This document shows, in pieces, positions 35,029 through 43,530 of a stretch of 64,000 nt of DNA; positions within the stretch are counted from its first letter, which is position 1; each line of letters begins with the position of its first letter. This DNA comes from Chthoniobacterales bacterium (GTDB taxonomy: Bacteria; Verrucomicrobiota; Verrucomicrobiia; Chthoniobacterales; UBA10450), in assembly GCA_035274845.1 (NCBI GenBank), contig DATENU010000011.1, forward strand, positions 124,001-188,000, given 5' to 3'. The notes under the pieces were generated by a model, which worked only from the letters and a program-made list of their open reading frames with translations, was not told where the DNA came from and searched no databases. A program made the translations under genes and the position numbers.

Positions 35029-35922
35029 GTGCTTCTCGCGCTCGCTCTTCTCGCCGCTTGCGATCGCGCCACTTCGCAGTCCCAGCGAAACGCGCATCCA
35101 AAAATCTGGGAAGAGTTCTCCGGGGAAAAGGCGCTCGCCCATGTTCAGGCCATGGTCGACTTGGGACCCCGGCCACCGGCCACTGAGGCAATCGAAAAGA
35201 CGAGAACATACCTGACCAGCCAGCTGGAGTCTTTCGGGTGGAAAGTGGAACGCCAGGGTTTCACAGATCAGACTCCGCGAGGCAGCGTGAGTTTTGTGAA
35301 TCTGATCGCGACTTTCGGCGGAAAAGATGTTTCGCCCTCCTATCTCGCCTGTTCCCACTACGACACGAAAACATTCGATAATGCCCAGTTTGTCGGCGCA
35401 AATGATGGCGGATCCAGCACGGGAGTGCTGCTCGAGCTAGCCCGGGTTCTGGCGCAGCGTCCGGACCTCGCCCGGAAAGTGGAGCTGGTTTTTTTTGACG
35501 GCGAAGAAGCGTACGAAGCGTTCACCGAGACGGACGGCCTCTACGGCAGCCGTCATTTCGCGAAAGACCTTGCCGCCCAGAACCGGGCCAGGACGTTCCG
35601 AGGAGGAATCCTGTTCGACATGGTGGGGGACCGATCGCTCAAGATAACGCTGCCTCCGGATTCTCCCGTCGAGATCGCACGGGATATCTTCGCTTCAGCG
35701 GACGCCTTGAACCTGCGAAAGCATTTCACCTACTTCGACCGCGATGTGATGGACGACCACACGCCTTTGAACGCCATTGGCATTCCCGTGATCGATTTGA
35801 TCGATTTCGACTTTGCAGCGTGGCACACGCCGGCGGACACCATGGACAAAATCAGCGCGGAAAGCCTCCGCATCACAGGTGCAGTCGCCTGTTACTATCT
35901 GGCTGAATTTGCCCTGAAATGA
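35029..35922 (+). CDS. M28 family (glutaminyl cyclase/aminopeptidase-like) lipoprotein
   Basis: A lipoprotein signal (LLALALLAAC) lies just behind a GTG at 35029; earlier in-frame codons run back to an ATG at 34888, but that would place the lipobox near residue 60 and overlap parB. From 35029 the gene encodes 297 residues. Metal-dependent motifs are visible: YLACSHYDTK, FVGANDGGSSTGVLLELARVLA with Asp, LVFFDGEEAYEAF with Glu-Glu, and IDLIDFDFAAWHTPADTMDK with His, as in glutaminyl cyclases and M28 peptidases. It probably acts in the periplasm, on N-terminal Gln/Glu or peptides. Start region uncertain because a repeat covers it. Confidence 0.8.
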   Translation: MLLALALLAACDRATSQSQRNAHPKIWEEFSGEKALAHVQAMVDLGPRPPATEAIEKTRTYLTSQLESFGWKVERQGFTDQTPRGSVSFVNLIATFGGKDVSPSYLACSHYDTKTFDNAQFVGANDGGSSTGVLLELARVLAQRPDLARKVELVFFDGEEAYEAFTETDGLYGSRHFAKDLAAQNRARTFRGGILFDMVGDRSLKITLPPDSPVEIARDIFASADALNLRKHFTYFDRDVMDDHTPLNAIGIPVIDLIDFDFAAWHTPADTMDKISAESLRITGAVACYYLAEFALK

Positions 35923-36029
35923 GCCGGGTTTTCATGACGACGTGGGTTGAACTTCGGCATTGCTTCTCAGGCGATTTGCCGTGATTTTCAGCGGTCGCCG
36001 GTAAATCTGCGACGTAATCAGTTCAGGAA

Positions 36030-37343
36030 ATGTCCCTTCGCACACGAAAGAATATTGGAGTGGTCGGCCTTGGCATCATTGGCCAGCGGGTCGTCGACAA
36101 TCTCCGCGAACACGGGTTCCACGTTTTTGTCTGGAACCGCACCCCGCGCCCGGTGCCGAATTTTGTCGGATCGCCCGCCGAAGTGGCTGAGCTTTGCGAT
36201 TTCATCCAGATTTTCGTGTCGGATGACGACGCGTTGCTTCAGATGGTGCAACGAATGACGCCCAATCTGACCGCGCATCATATTGTCATGGCGCATTGCA
36301 CGGTGTCGCCGGACACGATGCGGGCCGCGGCCGAGATCGTGGAACGCCGTGGCGGGCAATTACTCGATTGCCCTTTTACCGGAAGCAAGAACGCCGCGGA
36401 AAAAGGCGAGCTGGTTTATTACGTCGGCGGCGATGAGGCGGCCCTGCGCCAGGCGCGTCCGGTTTTGGAAGCGAGCAGCAAGGAGATCATCGAAATCGGC
36501 AAAGTGGGTGACGCGACCACGGTGAAAGTCGCGACGAACATGATCACGGCCGCCAGCGTCCAGGCGGCCGCGGAAGCGCTGGCCCTTGTCGTGAGATCAG
36601 GCCTCCCGATGGAAAAGTTCGAAGTGGCGATGCGAAACAACGGCAGCTTTTCGGCGACCCTCGATATGAAGCTGCCCATGATGATGCAGGGCAACTTCGA
36701 GCCTCATTTTTCAGTGAAGCACATGCTCAAGGATGTCGTCATCGCGACCCGACTGGCTCGCGGATTTGGGATCGAGTTCGGCGCTACTGATGCTTCGCGA
36801 CATGGCTTAACCGAAGAACTGCGCCAGGGGCGGGGTGACGACGATTATTCGTCGCTCTTTCGCCAGTATTTTCCGGCGGGAAGTCCGCCCGGCCAGACTA
36901 ACGGTGAGGACGATCAGCCTCGTCTGGTCGGCATCGATCAGACGCAGCCGGCTGTCCCGGAAAAGATTCCCGAAGCAGTGGAGACAAAAGCGGAAGTTCC
37001 ATCCGAGGCCAAGGCGATGGGCGAGGTGGTCCCAGCTCCCGCGGCCGTTGAAGCTCCAGGGGAGGCAACGGCCGAACCAGAAGCGGCTGCACCCGCCAGC
37101 GAGGCGGCGGCTCCGAGTGAAAGCAAAGACGCGGCGCCATCGCCAGCTCCTGTTTCGCCAGCGCCGGCGCCGGCGCCGGCGGAAAAACCGGCCGCCAGTG
37201 CCGAAATTAAGTCCACCGAGTCCACCGAAACCAAGCCCGCAGAAGCTCCCATTCTTACTTTCCCGGCACCCCTGAAGGAAGGGGACGAGCCCGAGCCACG
37301 GGGATTGTGGGGAGGCTTTTGGCGGCGACGGACGGACGATTGA
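36030..37343 (+). CDS. 3-hydroxyisobutyrate dehydrogenase-like NAD(P) oxidoreductase with a C-terminal Ala/Pro/Glu tail
   Basis: 437 residues. The N-terminal 295 form a beta-hydroxyacid dehydrogenase: NIGVVGLGIIGQRVVDNL (dinucleotide-binding), LDCPFTGSKNAAEKGEL for substrate binding, and VKVATNMITAASVQ with the catalytic Lys. The remaining 140 residues are a low-complexity Ala/Pro/Glu/Ser/Lys tail (for example PAPVSPAPAPAPAEKP) that is absent from the usual family (about 290-300). Possible substrates are 3-hydroxyisobutyrate, tartronate semialdehyde or glyoxylate; not determined. ygfZ starts 20 bases downstream. Confidence 0.8.
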   Translation: MSLRTRKNIGVVGLGIIGQRVVDNLREHGFHVFVWNRTPRPVPNFVGSPAEVAELCDFIQIFVSDDDALLQMVQRMTPNLTAHHIVMAHCTVSPDTMRAAAEIVERRGGQLLDCPFTGSKNAAEKGELVYYVGGDEAALRQARPVLEASSKEIIEIGKVGDATTVKVATNMITAASVQAAAEALALVVRSGLPMEKFEVAMRNNGSFSATLDMKLPMMMQGNFEPHFSVKHMLKDVVIATRLARGFGIEFGATDASRHGLTEELRQGRGDDDYSSLFRQYFPAGSPPGQTNGEDDQPRLVGIDQTQPAVPEKIPEAVETKAEVPSEAKAMGEVVPAPAAVEAPGEATAEPEAAAPASEAAAPSESKDAAPSPAPVSPAPAPAPAEKPAASAEIKSTESTETKPAEAPILTFPAPLKEGDEPEPRGLWGGFWRRRTDD

Positions 37344-37363
37344 GTTCGTCCGAAGCGTCCAGC

Positions 37364-38284
37364 ATGACGCCATCTCCCAAGGCCAGGCGCGGCATTTTCC
37401 TGGACTGCTCGAGCCGCGCGAAGTTGCGGATTGCCGGCGCCGACGCCGTCCGTTTTCTGAATGGGCAAATTAGCAACGATTTGCGGAAAGCCTCCGCCGA
37501 TGCCGCCCTGCAAGCGTCGATCCTGAATGCGAAGGGAAAGTTGAATGGTCATGTTTACCTCTCGGCGGACGGCGATGCGTTTTTCCTCGACGCCGATTCC
37601 GAGCTTCGCGAAGCGCTCCTGGCCCGGCTGGACCGGTATATTATTGCCGACGACGTCCAACTCGAGGATGTGACCGATCGATACACGATTTTTCACGTTG
37701 AAGGCGAACCGCCGCCGCTTATTACGCGGCCGGCAAGAACCATTCTCGCCACGCGCTTTGGCTGGCTCGGTCGGGACCTTTGGTTCGAGAGTGCCGAGGC
37801 GGAAAAAGTTCGTGGCGAACTGGCGGACAGCTTCGCCTTTTGTGACGATGCTTGTGCCGAAGTTCTGCGAATCGAACAGGGGATTCCGCGTTGGGGCCGG
37901 GAATTGACGGACGAAATCATCCCGCTGGAGGCGAATTTGGAGGCGACCTCGATCGACTACCACAAGGGTTGCTATATCGGGCAGGAAGTAATTTCCCGAA
38001 TGAAGATGTCGGGCCAAACCAACAAACGGTTGTGCGGTTTGATTTCCGTTTCCGGAGAGCCGCTTGGCCCGGATTTGCGTCTCGTGGCTGGCACCGACGA
38101 GCGCAAGGAAGCCGGCTGGATTACCAGCGCCACCCGGAGCCCCCGGTTGGAAAAGGAAATCGCCCTTGGCTATGTGAAGCGCGGTTATTTTTCGGAGGGC
38201 ACCCGGCTTTACGCGGCCAAGGCCGGCGAGTCCGATGGAAATGCCGATGTAATGGTCGAGGTTGTCTCGCTCCCGTTTGTTTAG
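37364..38284 (+). CDS. ygfZ: YgfZ/GcvT-domain folate-binding protein (Fe-S assembly factor)
   Basis: Start at ATG 37364 gives 306 residues; an upstream start adds residues from the previous gene's tail. The family motif KGCYIGQEVISRM with its conserved Cys is present near residue 205, preceded by the folate-binding glycine cleavage T-like fold (ISNDLRKASADAALQASILN, GKLNGHVYL). YgfZ supports repair and maturation of Fe-S enzymes such as MiaB, using tetrahydrofolate. It lies between the dehydrogenase and the ABC-type gene with 3-20 base gaps, so the three are probably one transcript. Confidence 0.88.
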   Translation: MTPSPKARRGIFLDCSSRAKLRIAGADAVRFLNGQISNDLRKASADAALQASILNAKGKLNGHVYLSADGDAFFLDADSELREALLARLDRYIIADDVQLEDVTDRYTIFHVEGEPPPLITRPARTILATRFGWLGRDLWFESAEAEKVRGELADSFAFCDDACAEVLRIEQGIPRWGRELTDEIIPLEANLEATSIDYHKGCYIGQEVISRMKMSGQTNKRLCGLISVSGEPLGPDLRLVAGTDERKEAGWITSATRSPRLEKEIALGYVKRGYFSEGTRLYAAKAGESDGNADVMVEVVSLPFV

Positions 38285-38287
38285 ATT

Positions 38288-39418
38288 ATGGCTGGAATTA
38301 TTTTGAAGAATCTCTCGGTTGCTCGGACCAGCCTCGCTCCGGAGAGCGGGCTTCATCTCGAGATTGGCGACCGGGAATTTGTGGTTCTCACGGGACCGCG
38401 TGGCTCTGGGATTTCCACCATTCTGCGGATGATCGCGGGCTTGGAACCGTCGCAAGGGGAGACTTTGGTCGATGGCCGTCCGCTCAACGGGATTCCGCCG
38501 AAAGACCGGGATGTTGCGCTCGTTTCGAAAGACTACGCGCCTTACCCGCGGATGTCGGTCTTCGACAACCTGGCTCTCGGATTGCGACGCCGGAAATTTT
38601 CCGCGGCCGAAATTAAGAAACGCATTCTGGATGTGGCGGAAATACTCGGGTTGCAGGCGTTGCTTGATCGCGATGCCGATTCGCTGGGTCAGGAGGAACG
38701 GCAGCGCGTCGCTCTGGCCCGGGCGATGGTGCTTCAACCGAAGACGTTCCTTTTTGATGAGCCGTTCTCAAGTCTTGGGACCGAGGTGCGGCTTCGCGGA
38801 CGAGCGGAAATCAAAAGGCTCCACCAGCGTTTGCCCGCGACAATCGTTTACGCGACCCACGATCCGGTTGACGCAATGGCAATGGGGTCTCGGACCGTGG
38901 TAATCAATCGCGGGATGGTGCAACAGGATGGGAGCGCCGAGTCGATTTACGAGCAGCCGGCGAACCTATTTGTGGCTGGATTCGTCGGGAACCCGCCGAT
39001 GAATCTGGTTCACGGGACGCTGAAGCAGGATCGCGATTCTCTTCTCTTTTCGGAAGCGGGGGATGGCACAATCGAAGTGCGCCTGCCGGGTTCTCGATTT
39101 CCAGAAGCGCGAGACTTTGCGGGCAAGCCAATCGTTCTGGGGGTCCGTCCGGAAGACCTCGAGCTTTGCGCTCTGGCGGCTGGCACTGGGCCGGTTGAGC
39201 GCGCGTCGACCCGCTTCCGGGCCTTGGTGGATCGGGTTGAGCCCGGGGGAGCCGAGACGACCCTTCATCTTCAGACCGGGGCTCATGGGTTGGTTTGCCG
39301 GACTCGCCGGGGAATGGAGAGGCGTGAGGGCGGGTTTCGAGCCCAATTCGAGATCAAAGTGGAAAAAACGCACCTTTTTGACGCAGAATCCGGAGGCCGG
39401 ATTATGCAAGAAACGTAA
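38288..39418 (+). CDS. MalK/UgpC-like ABC ATP-binding subunit, degenerate
   Basis: 376 residues. An ABC ATPase domain (about 1-235) is followed by a TOBE-type regulatory domain (about 270-375) as in sugar-importer ATPases. The Walker A motif reads GPRGSGISTILRM with Ile42 in place of the invariant Lys; the Q-loop reads LVSKDYAPYPRMS (Gln to Lys); and the signature appears as SLGQEERQRVALARAM rather than LSGGQQQR. Walker B (TFLFDEPFSSLG) and the H-loop His (YATHDPVDAMAM) are kept. No permease or binding-protein gene is near. It may be a regulator or an ATPase used in another way. Confidence 0.8.
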   Translation: MAGIILKNLSVARTSLAPESGLHLEIGDREFVVLTGPRGSGISTILRMIAGLEPSQGETLVDGRPLNGIPPKDRDVALVSKDYAPYPRMSVFDNLALGLRRRKFSAAEIKKRILDVAEILGLQALLDRDADSLGQEERQRVALARAMVLQPKTFLFDEPFSSLGTEVRLRGRAEIKRLHQRLPATIVYATHDPVDAMAMGSRTVVINRGMVQQDGSAESIYEQPANLFVAGFVGNPPMNLVHGTLKQDRDSLLFSEAGDGTIEVRLPGSRFPEARDFAGKPIVLGVRPEDLELCALAAGTGPVERASTRFRALVDRVEPGGAETTLHLQTGAHGLVCRTRRGMERREGGFRAQFEIKVEKTHLFDAESGGRIMQET

Positions 39419-39496
39419 TTTCCTTCCCCCCTGAATCTTGTGAAAAGTTTGTTGTTGCCTTTCCAAGGCCCCTGCGGGTAATCTCGGTCGACTTTA

Positions 39497-39516
39497 GGTC
39501 GACCTTAAGGTTGGCC
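39497..39516. promoter_or_regulatory. palindromic operator candidate upstream of the winged-helix regulator
   Basis: GGTCGACCTTAAGGTTGGCC (20 bases) with a perfect core ACCTTAAGGT (39502-39511); an additional GGTCGACTTTAGG repeat precedes it. It lies 20-40 bases before the GTG start of the regulator and ends just before TATAGA and a GAGGAG ribosome site. Autoregulation is inferred. Confidence 0.45.
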
Positions 39517-39536
39517 TTACCTATAGAGGAGCCCTA

Positions 39537-40178
39537 GTGAACCAACAATTACTTTCCGAAATCGGCCGTACCCAACGGTTAGAAATTCTCAACACCCTCA
39601 AGCGCACCAAAGGCCTTTCCGTCAACGAGCTCGTTGGACGGATGAAGATGAGCTACATGGGCATCAAACAACATTGCCTTACCCTCGAGCGGGATGGATA
39701 TCTCGATACTTGGCGACGCCCACAAAAAATGGGCCGCCCGGAAATGGTTTATCGTCTGACCCGGCGGACCCACGATTTGTTCCCCTGCGACAGCAATGAC
39801 TTTACTTTGGAGCTGCTGAAATCGATTAAGGAGGTTTACGGCCCGAATGGGCCGGAAAAGATGCTGTTCAACGTTTTCGAGCGCAAAACGGCAGCGGTGA
39901 AGGCGAAAGCAAAAGGCGAAACCGTCGTGGAGCGTGCGAAGTGGCTCGCGTCCCAACGGGAAAAGGAAGGATATATGTCGCAATTTGTCGCCGACGAAAA
40001 AGAAGGCGGCCCCCAGATCCTTGAGTGCCATTCTCCGATCCTAAACCTGCTCGATCAATATCCGATCATTGGACGTCTCGAGCACGACCTTTTCGCGGCC
40101 GTTTTAGGGACGGAAGTGCGACGCGAAGAAACCCGCACCTCCGGTCTGTACGAGTGCGCGTTTTACTTTGCGGTTTGA
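39537..40178 (+). CDS. winged-helix transcriptional regulator (SufR/DeoR-like)
   Basis: 213 residues from GTG 39537 (GAGGAG upstream). The N-terminal winged helix-turn-helix (about 5-85: RLEILNTLKRTKGLSVNELV, MSYMGIKQHCLTLERDGYL, GRPEMVYRLT) resembles SufR, the Fe-S-sensing repressor of suf genes. The C-terminal effector domain has a Cys near 161 (ECHSPILNLL) and one near 209 (YECAFYF), but the other two ligands of a SufR 4Fe-4S site appear to be substituted. It may bind a different cofactor or none. It precedes glgE by 71 bases. Confidence 0.75.
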   Translation: MNQQLLSEIGRTQRLEILNTLKRTKGLSVNELVGRMKMSYMGIKQHCLTLERDGYLDTWRRPQKMGRPEMVYRLTRRTHDLFPCDSNDFTLELLKSIKEVYGPNGPEKMLFNVFERKTAAVKAKAKGETVVERAKWLASQREKEGYMSQFVADEKEGGPQILECHSPILNLLDQYPIIGRLEHDLFAAVLGTEVRREETRTSGLYECAFYFAV

Positions 40179-40249
40179 GTTAGTTCTTTCCTTCGCCCCC
40201 GCAGAATTTCGCTTTCGTATCAGGCGAATTTCGGTTGATTGATGGCCCC

Positions 40250-42217
40250 ATGCTCCGGCCTTTTCCGACCGCTGTTATTGAGAATCTGCAACCGCTCGTC
40301 GATGGCGGGCGCTACATGGTGAAGCGGGTCGTGGGTGACGATCTGGTGGTGGAAGCCGATGTTTTCCAGGACGGTCACGACGTGGTCGCGGCGGCCTTGA
40401 AATGGCGTCAGCTGGGTGAGACGCAATGGCACGAGACGCCCATGGCCCACGTCGACAATGATCGTTGGCGAGGCGTTTGCACCCTCTACGAAAATTCGAT
40501 CTACGAATACACCGTCGAAGCCTGGACCGACACGTTCCGCGGCTGGCAGCACGAGTTTTCCAAGAAGTTCGAAGCGGGCCTGGCGAATTTGTCGAGCGAG
40601 ACATTAGAAGGGGCGGCATTGCTGGATGGGGCAGCGGACCGCGCGGATGATCAGGCGGATGCAGCTCGGCTTCGCGAACTTGGGGAGGCCATCCGAGCGG
40701 GGCAGCCGGCTGATGTCAATGCGATCGCTCATTCGGGGGAGCTCGATGTTTTGATGGCAACCTATCCGGACCGGGCCAGCGCCACCCAATATGGCCCCGC
40801 ACCACGCGTCGTGGTCGATCGCAAGGAAGCGAGAACCGCGGCCTGGTACGAGTTTTTTCCGCGCTCGGCCGAAGGCCGTGCCGATCGAGGCTCCACTTTT
40901 CGCGATGCCATTCCCCGCGTAGACGACGCCAGGGCAATGGGGTTCGACGTGATTTATTTCCCGCCGATCCATCCGATCGGCCAGACCAATCGGAAGGGTC
41001 GCAACAATTCTGTCACTTGCGAACCGGGTGAGCCCGGGGTGCCCTACGCGATCGGCAGCGAGTGGGGCGGTCATAAGGCGATCGAACCGGCCCTCGGTAC
41101 CTTTGAGGATTTCGCCTGGCTGGAGAATGAAATCCGCAGTCGCGGAATGGAGATCGCACTCGATTTTGCGATCAATTGCTCCCCTGATCACCCCTACGTG
41201 AGGGAACATCCCGAATGGTTTTACAAGCGGCCGGACGGGACGATCAAGTATGCCGAAAATCCTCCGAAGAAATACCAGGACATCTATCCGCTGAATTTTC
41301 GCTGCCAAAACTGGCGCGCGCTCTGGGAAGAGATGAAGAGCATTATTCTCTTCTGGGCCGAACGCGGGGTGCGGATCTTTCGAGTGGATAATCCCCACAC
41401 CAAGCCGGTCGCGTTTTGGGAATTCCTCATTTCCGGAGTCCGGGCGAAGTATCCGGACGTGATCTTTCTGTCCGAGGCTTTCACGAAACCGAAGATGATG
41501 AAGGCGCTGGCCAAGGCCGGTTTTACCCAGAGCTACACCTACTTCACGTGGCGGACCGCCAAAGCCGAGTTGGTCGAATATTTCACCGAACTCACGCAGA
41601 CCGGGATGCGGGAATATTTTCGCGGCAATCTCTGGCCAAACACGCCTGACATTCTGCCGTTTCATTTGCAGGAGGGTGGCCGGCCTTCCTTCCTGATTCG
41701 CTCGGTCCTGGCGGCGACGTTGTCGAGTGTCTACGGCATCTACAGCGGTTTCGAGTTATGCGAGAACGAAGCGCTGCCGGGCCGAGAGGAATATCTCGAT
41801 TCGGAAAAATACCAATGGAAAGCCCGTGATTGGGACGCGCCGGGTAATATCAAGGATTGGATCGCGCGCCTGAACCGCATCCGGAAAGAAAACCGGGCCT
41901 TGCAGTTATACGATAACCTCAAGTTCTACTGGGCCGAGAACGACGCCATTCTCTGTTACGGAAAGATGACGGCGGCGCGTGATAACATCATTCTGGTGGT
42001 GGTGAATCTCGATCCCACCCAGTCGCAGAATTCCTATGTTCACGTTCCGCTGGGGGACTTCGGGCCGATGGATGCTGACGTTTATCAGGTGCACGATCTT
42101 CTCACGGACGCCCGTTATCTTTGGCGGGGGGAGCGAAATTACGTCGAGCTTCATCCACAGCATCCGGCCCACATTTTCCGGGTGCGCCGGTGGCTGGCGG
42201 GGGAAAAGTTTGTTTGA
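40250..42217 (+). CDS. glgE: alpha-1,4-glucan:maltose-1-phosphate maltosyltransferase
   Basis: 655 residues from the ATG at 40250 (an in-frame TTG at 40235 is less likely). GH13_3 family: transfers maltose from alpha-maltose-1-phosphate to glycogen/alpha-glucan chains. N-terminal domains precede the (beta/alpha)8 core: TAAWYEFFPRS, VIYFPPIHPIGQTNRKG, GMEIALDFAINCSPDHP, the nucleophile Asp in RIFRVDNPHTKP and the acid Glu in VIFLSEAFTKP, then DILPFHLQEGG. The C-terminal region (FRVRRWLAG) is a beta domain. TreS, Pep2 (maltokinase) and glgB are not nearby, so the maltose-1-phosphate source must be elsewhere. Full length. Confidence 0.92.
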   Translation: MLRPFPTAVIENLQPLVDGGRYMVKRVVGDDLVVEADVFQDGHDVVAAALKWRQLGETQWHETPMAHVDNDRWRGVCTLYENSIYEYTVEAWTDTFRGWQHEFSKKFEAGLANLSSETLEGAALLDGAADRADDQADAARLRELGEAIRAGQPADVNAIAHSGELDVLMATYPDRASATQYGPAPRVVVDRKEARTAAWYEFFPRSAEGRADRGSTFRDAIPRVDDARAMGFDVIYFPPIHPIGQTNRKGRNNSVTCEPGEPGVPYAIGSEWGGHKAIEPALGTFEDFAWLENEIRSRGMEIALDFAINCSPDHPYVREHPEWFYKRPDGTIKYAENPPKKYQDIYPLNFRCQNWRALWEEMKSIILFWAERGVRIFRVDNPHTKPVAFWEFLISGVRAKYPDVIFLSEAFTKPKMMKALAKAGFTQSYTYFTWRTAKAELVEYFTELTQTGMREYFRGNLWPNTPDILPFHLQEGGRPSFLIRSVLAATLSSVYGIYSGFELCENEALPGREEYLDSEKYQWKARDWDAPGNIKDWIARLNRIRKENRALQLYDNLKFYWAENDAILCYGKMTAARDNIILVVVNLDPTQSQNSYVHVPLGDFGPMDADVYQVHDLLTDARYLWRGERNYVELHPQHPAHIFRVRRWLAGEKFV

Positions 42218-42303
42218 ACGCCGCCGGTGGCGGGGCGGTCATTGGAAGCTGACCCTAATTTGCATCTGGTCTCCTCGCCGCCTATCCTAACAGCACTTTC
42301 GGA

Positions 42304-43065
42304 ATGAATAATCTCTTCGCGCTGTTTGCGGGCGCACTGCCTTTTCTGGCACAGACTCCGGCCCCGTTGGCTCCTGATATGCCGCGCACGAAGTCCATTC
42401 TGGACACCCTCATTGCCGCGGGACCGGTCATTATTCCGCTGTTCATCCTCTCCATCATCTTTGTCATGCTGGTGGTGGTGTATCTTCTTACCATTCGTCG
42501 GGGCTCGGTGGTCTCCAGCGGTTTTATGGCCACTGCCGACGCGTTGCTTCGAAAGCGCGATTACCTGGGATTGCTCGCGGTTTCCAATCGTCACGGCGAA
42601 GCGATCGCGCGGGTTGTGCAAAAGATGCTCGATTTCACCACCAAGAATCCGAGCGCCGATTTCGCGCAAGTTCGGGAAATCGCGGAGACAGAGGGCACGC
42701 GCGTCGCCTCGAGTCTGAACAATCGAGTTATTTATCTGGCGGATATCGGCATGATCGCGCCGATGCTGGGATTACTTGGAACGGTCTTCGGCATTATCAA
42801 GTCGTTCGGCGCGCTGGGCTCCGACCTTGGTACCGCCCGTTACGCGCTGCTCTCGAGCGGCGTGAGCCAGGCGCTGATCAATACCGCGGCTGGGCTGGCC
42901 ATCGGCATTCCCGCGATGATTTTCTACGCCTACTTCCGGGGGCGCGTACAAAGGATCATTTCGGAGTTGGAATCGGCCGTGACCCATATCCTGGCGCTGC
43001 TTTCCTTGCAGTACAACAAGCGGACCCCGGAACGTGCGCCGGTCCTGCTCGAAGATGAATTCTAA
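42304..43065 (+). CDS. exbB: MotA/TolQ/ExbB-type proton channel protein
   Basis: 253 residues with an N-terminal hydrophobic region, then a first transmembrane segment (about 36-62, GPVIIPLFILSIIFVMLVVVY), a cytoplasmic domain, and two more (about 140-170, 180-215) with the TolQ/ExbB pattern YLADIGMIAPMLGLLGTVFG and NTAAGLAIGIPAMIFYAYF. It forms the pore with ExbD and energises TonB-dependent receptors or Tol. It is separated from exbD by a four-helix-bundle cassette. Start ATG 42304. Confidence 0.88.
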   Translation: MNNLFALFAGALPFLAQTPAPLAPDMPRTKSILDTLIAAGPVIIPLFILSIIFVMLVVVYLLTIRRGSVVSSGFMATADALLRKRDYLGLLAVSNRHGEAIARVVQKMLDFTTKNPSADFAQVREIAETEGTRVASSLNNRVIYLADIGMIAPMLGLLGTVFGIIKSFGALGSDLGTARYALLSSGVSQALINTAAGLAIGIPAMIFYAYFRGRVQRIISELESAVTHILALLSLQYNKRTPERAPVLLEDEF

Positions 43066-43066
43066 A

Positions 43067-43521
43067 GGGATGCGGGATTCGGGATCCGCGATGCGGGATG
43101 ATATGGCACCCGACACGTGAGCTATCGAGATCTTGAGATTTGGAAACTGGCCCGGGACGCCGCGGTTGCCGTCCATCGGATGACGATTCGGGATCTGCCG
43201 AAATTCGAGATGTACGAAGAAGGGAGCCAGATTCGGCGCTCGGTGAAATCGATCCGCTCGAATATCGTCGAAGGTTACGGGCGGCGTCGTTACAAACAGG
43301 AATTCATTCGCTTTCTCGTCTTCGCCCACGCGTCTTGCGACGAGACCATCGACCATCTGGAAGGGCTCTCTGAAACCGAATCGTTGACGAACGAAACGAC
43401 CTACCAGGATTTACAAGCACGGCTCGATCTCCTCGGTCGGAAGCTGAACGTGTTCATCGAAGGCGTGGAGCGCGAGCATCGTACGCCCACCTCGCATCCC
43501 GCATCCCGAATCCCGCATCCC
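43067..43521. mobile_element. IVS-like cassette between exbB and exbD, bounded by 19-bp inverted repeats
   Basis: GGGATGCGGGATTCGGGAT at 43067-43085 is the exact reverse complement of ATCCCGAATCCCGCATCCC at 43503-43521. The repeats enclose the whole four-helix-bundle gene apart from its last codons, and lie between the exbB stop (43065) and the exbD start (43527). Additional GATGCGGGAT and GCATCCCGCATCCC copies extend both ends. The arrangement matches mobile four-helix-bundle (S23/IVS) cassettes, but no transposase is encoded and mobility is inferred. Confidence 0.6.
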
Positions 43522-43530
43522 ACTTCATGA
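43117..43530 (+). CDS. four helix bundle protein (23S rRNA intervening-sequence / Avd-like)
   Basis: 137 residues starting at GTG 43117. [39 protein letters not shown] and [20 protein letters not shown] are characteristic of the S23 family first found inside 23S rRNA genes, and related to the Avd accessory protein of diversity-generating retroelements. The C-terminus ([11 protein letters not shown]) is encoded by the right inverted repeat. The stop codon overlaps the exbD start by four bases. No reverse transcriptase is present in the window. Function in protein-coding operons is unknown; it probably binds nucleic acid. Confidence 0.88.
   Translation: MSYRDLEIWKLARDAAVAVHRMTIRDLPKFEMYEEGSQIRRSVKSIRSNIVEGYGRRRYKQEFIRFLVFAHASCDETIDHLEGLSETESLTNETTYQDLQARLDLLGRKLNVFIEGVEREHRTPTSHPASRIPHPTS

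Noticed and set aside
36938-38737. 599-codon minus-strand open frame
   Set aside because: It spans three well-supported plus-strand genes (dehydrogenase, ygfZ, ABC-like ATPase) and looks like a GC-driven shadow frame without motifs.
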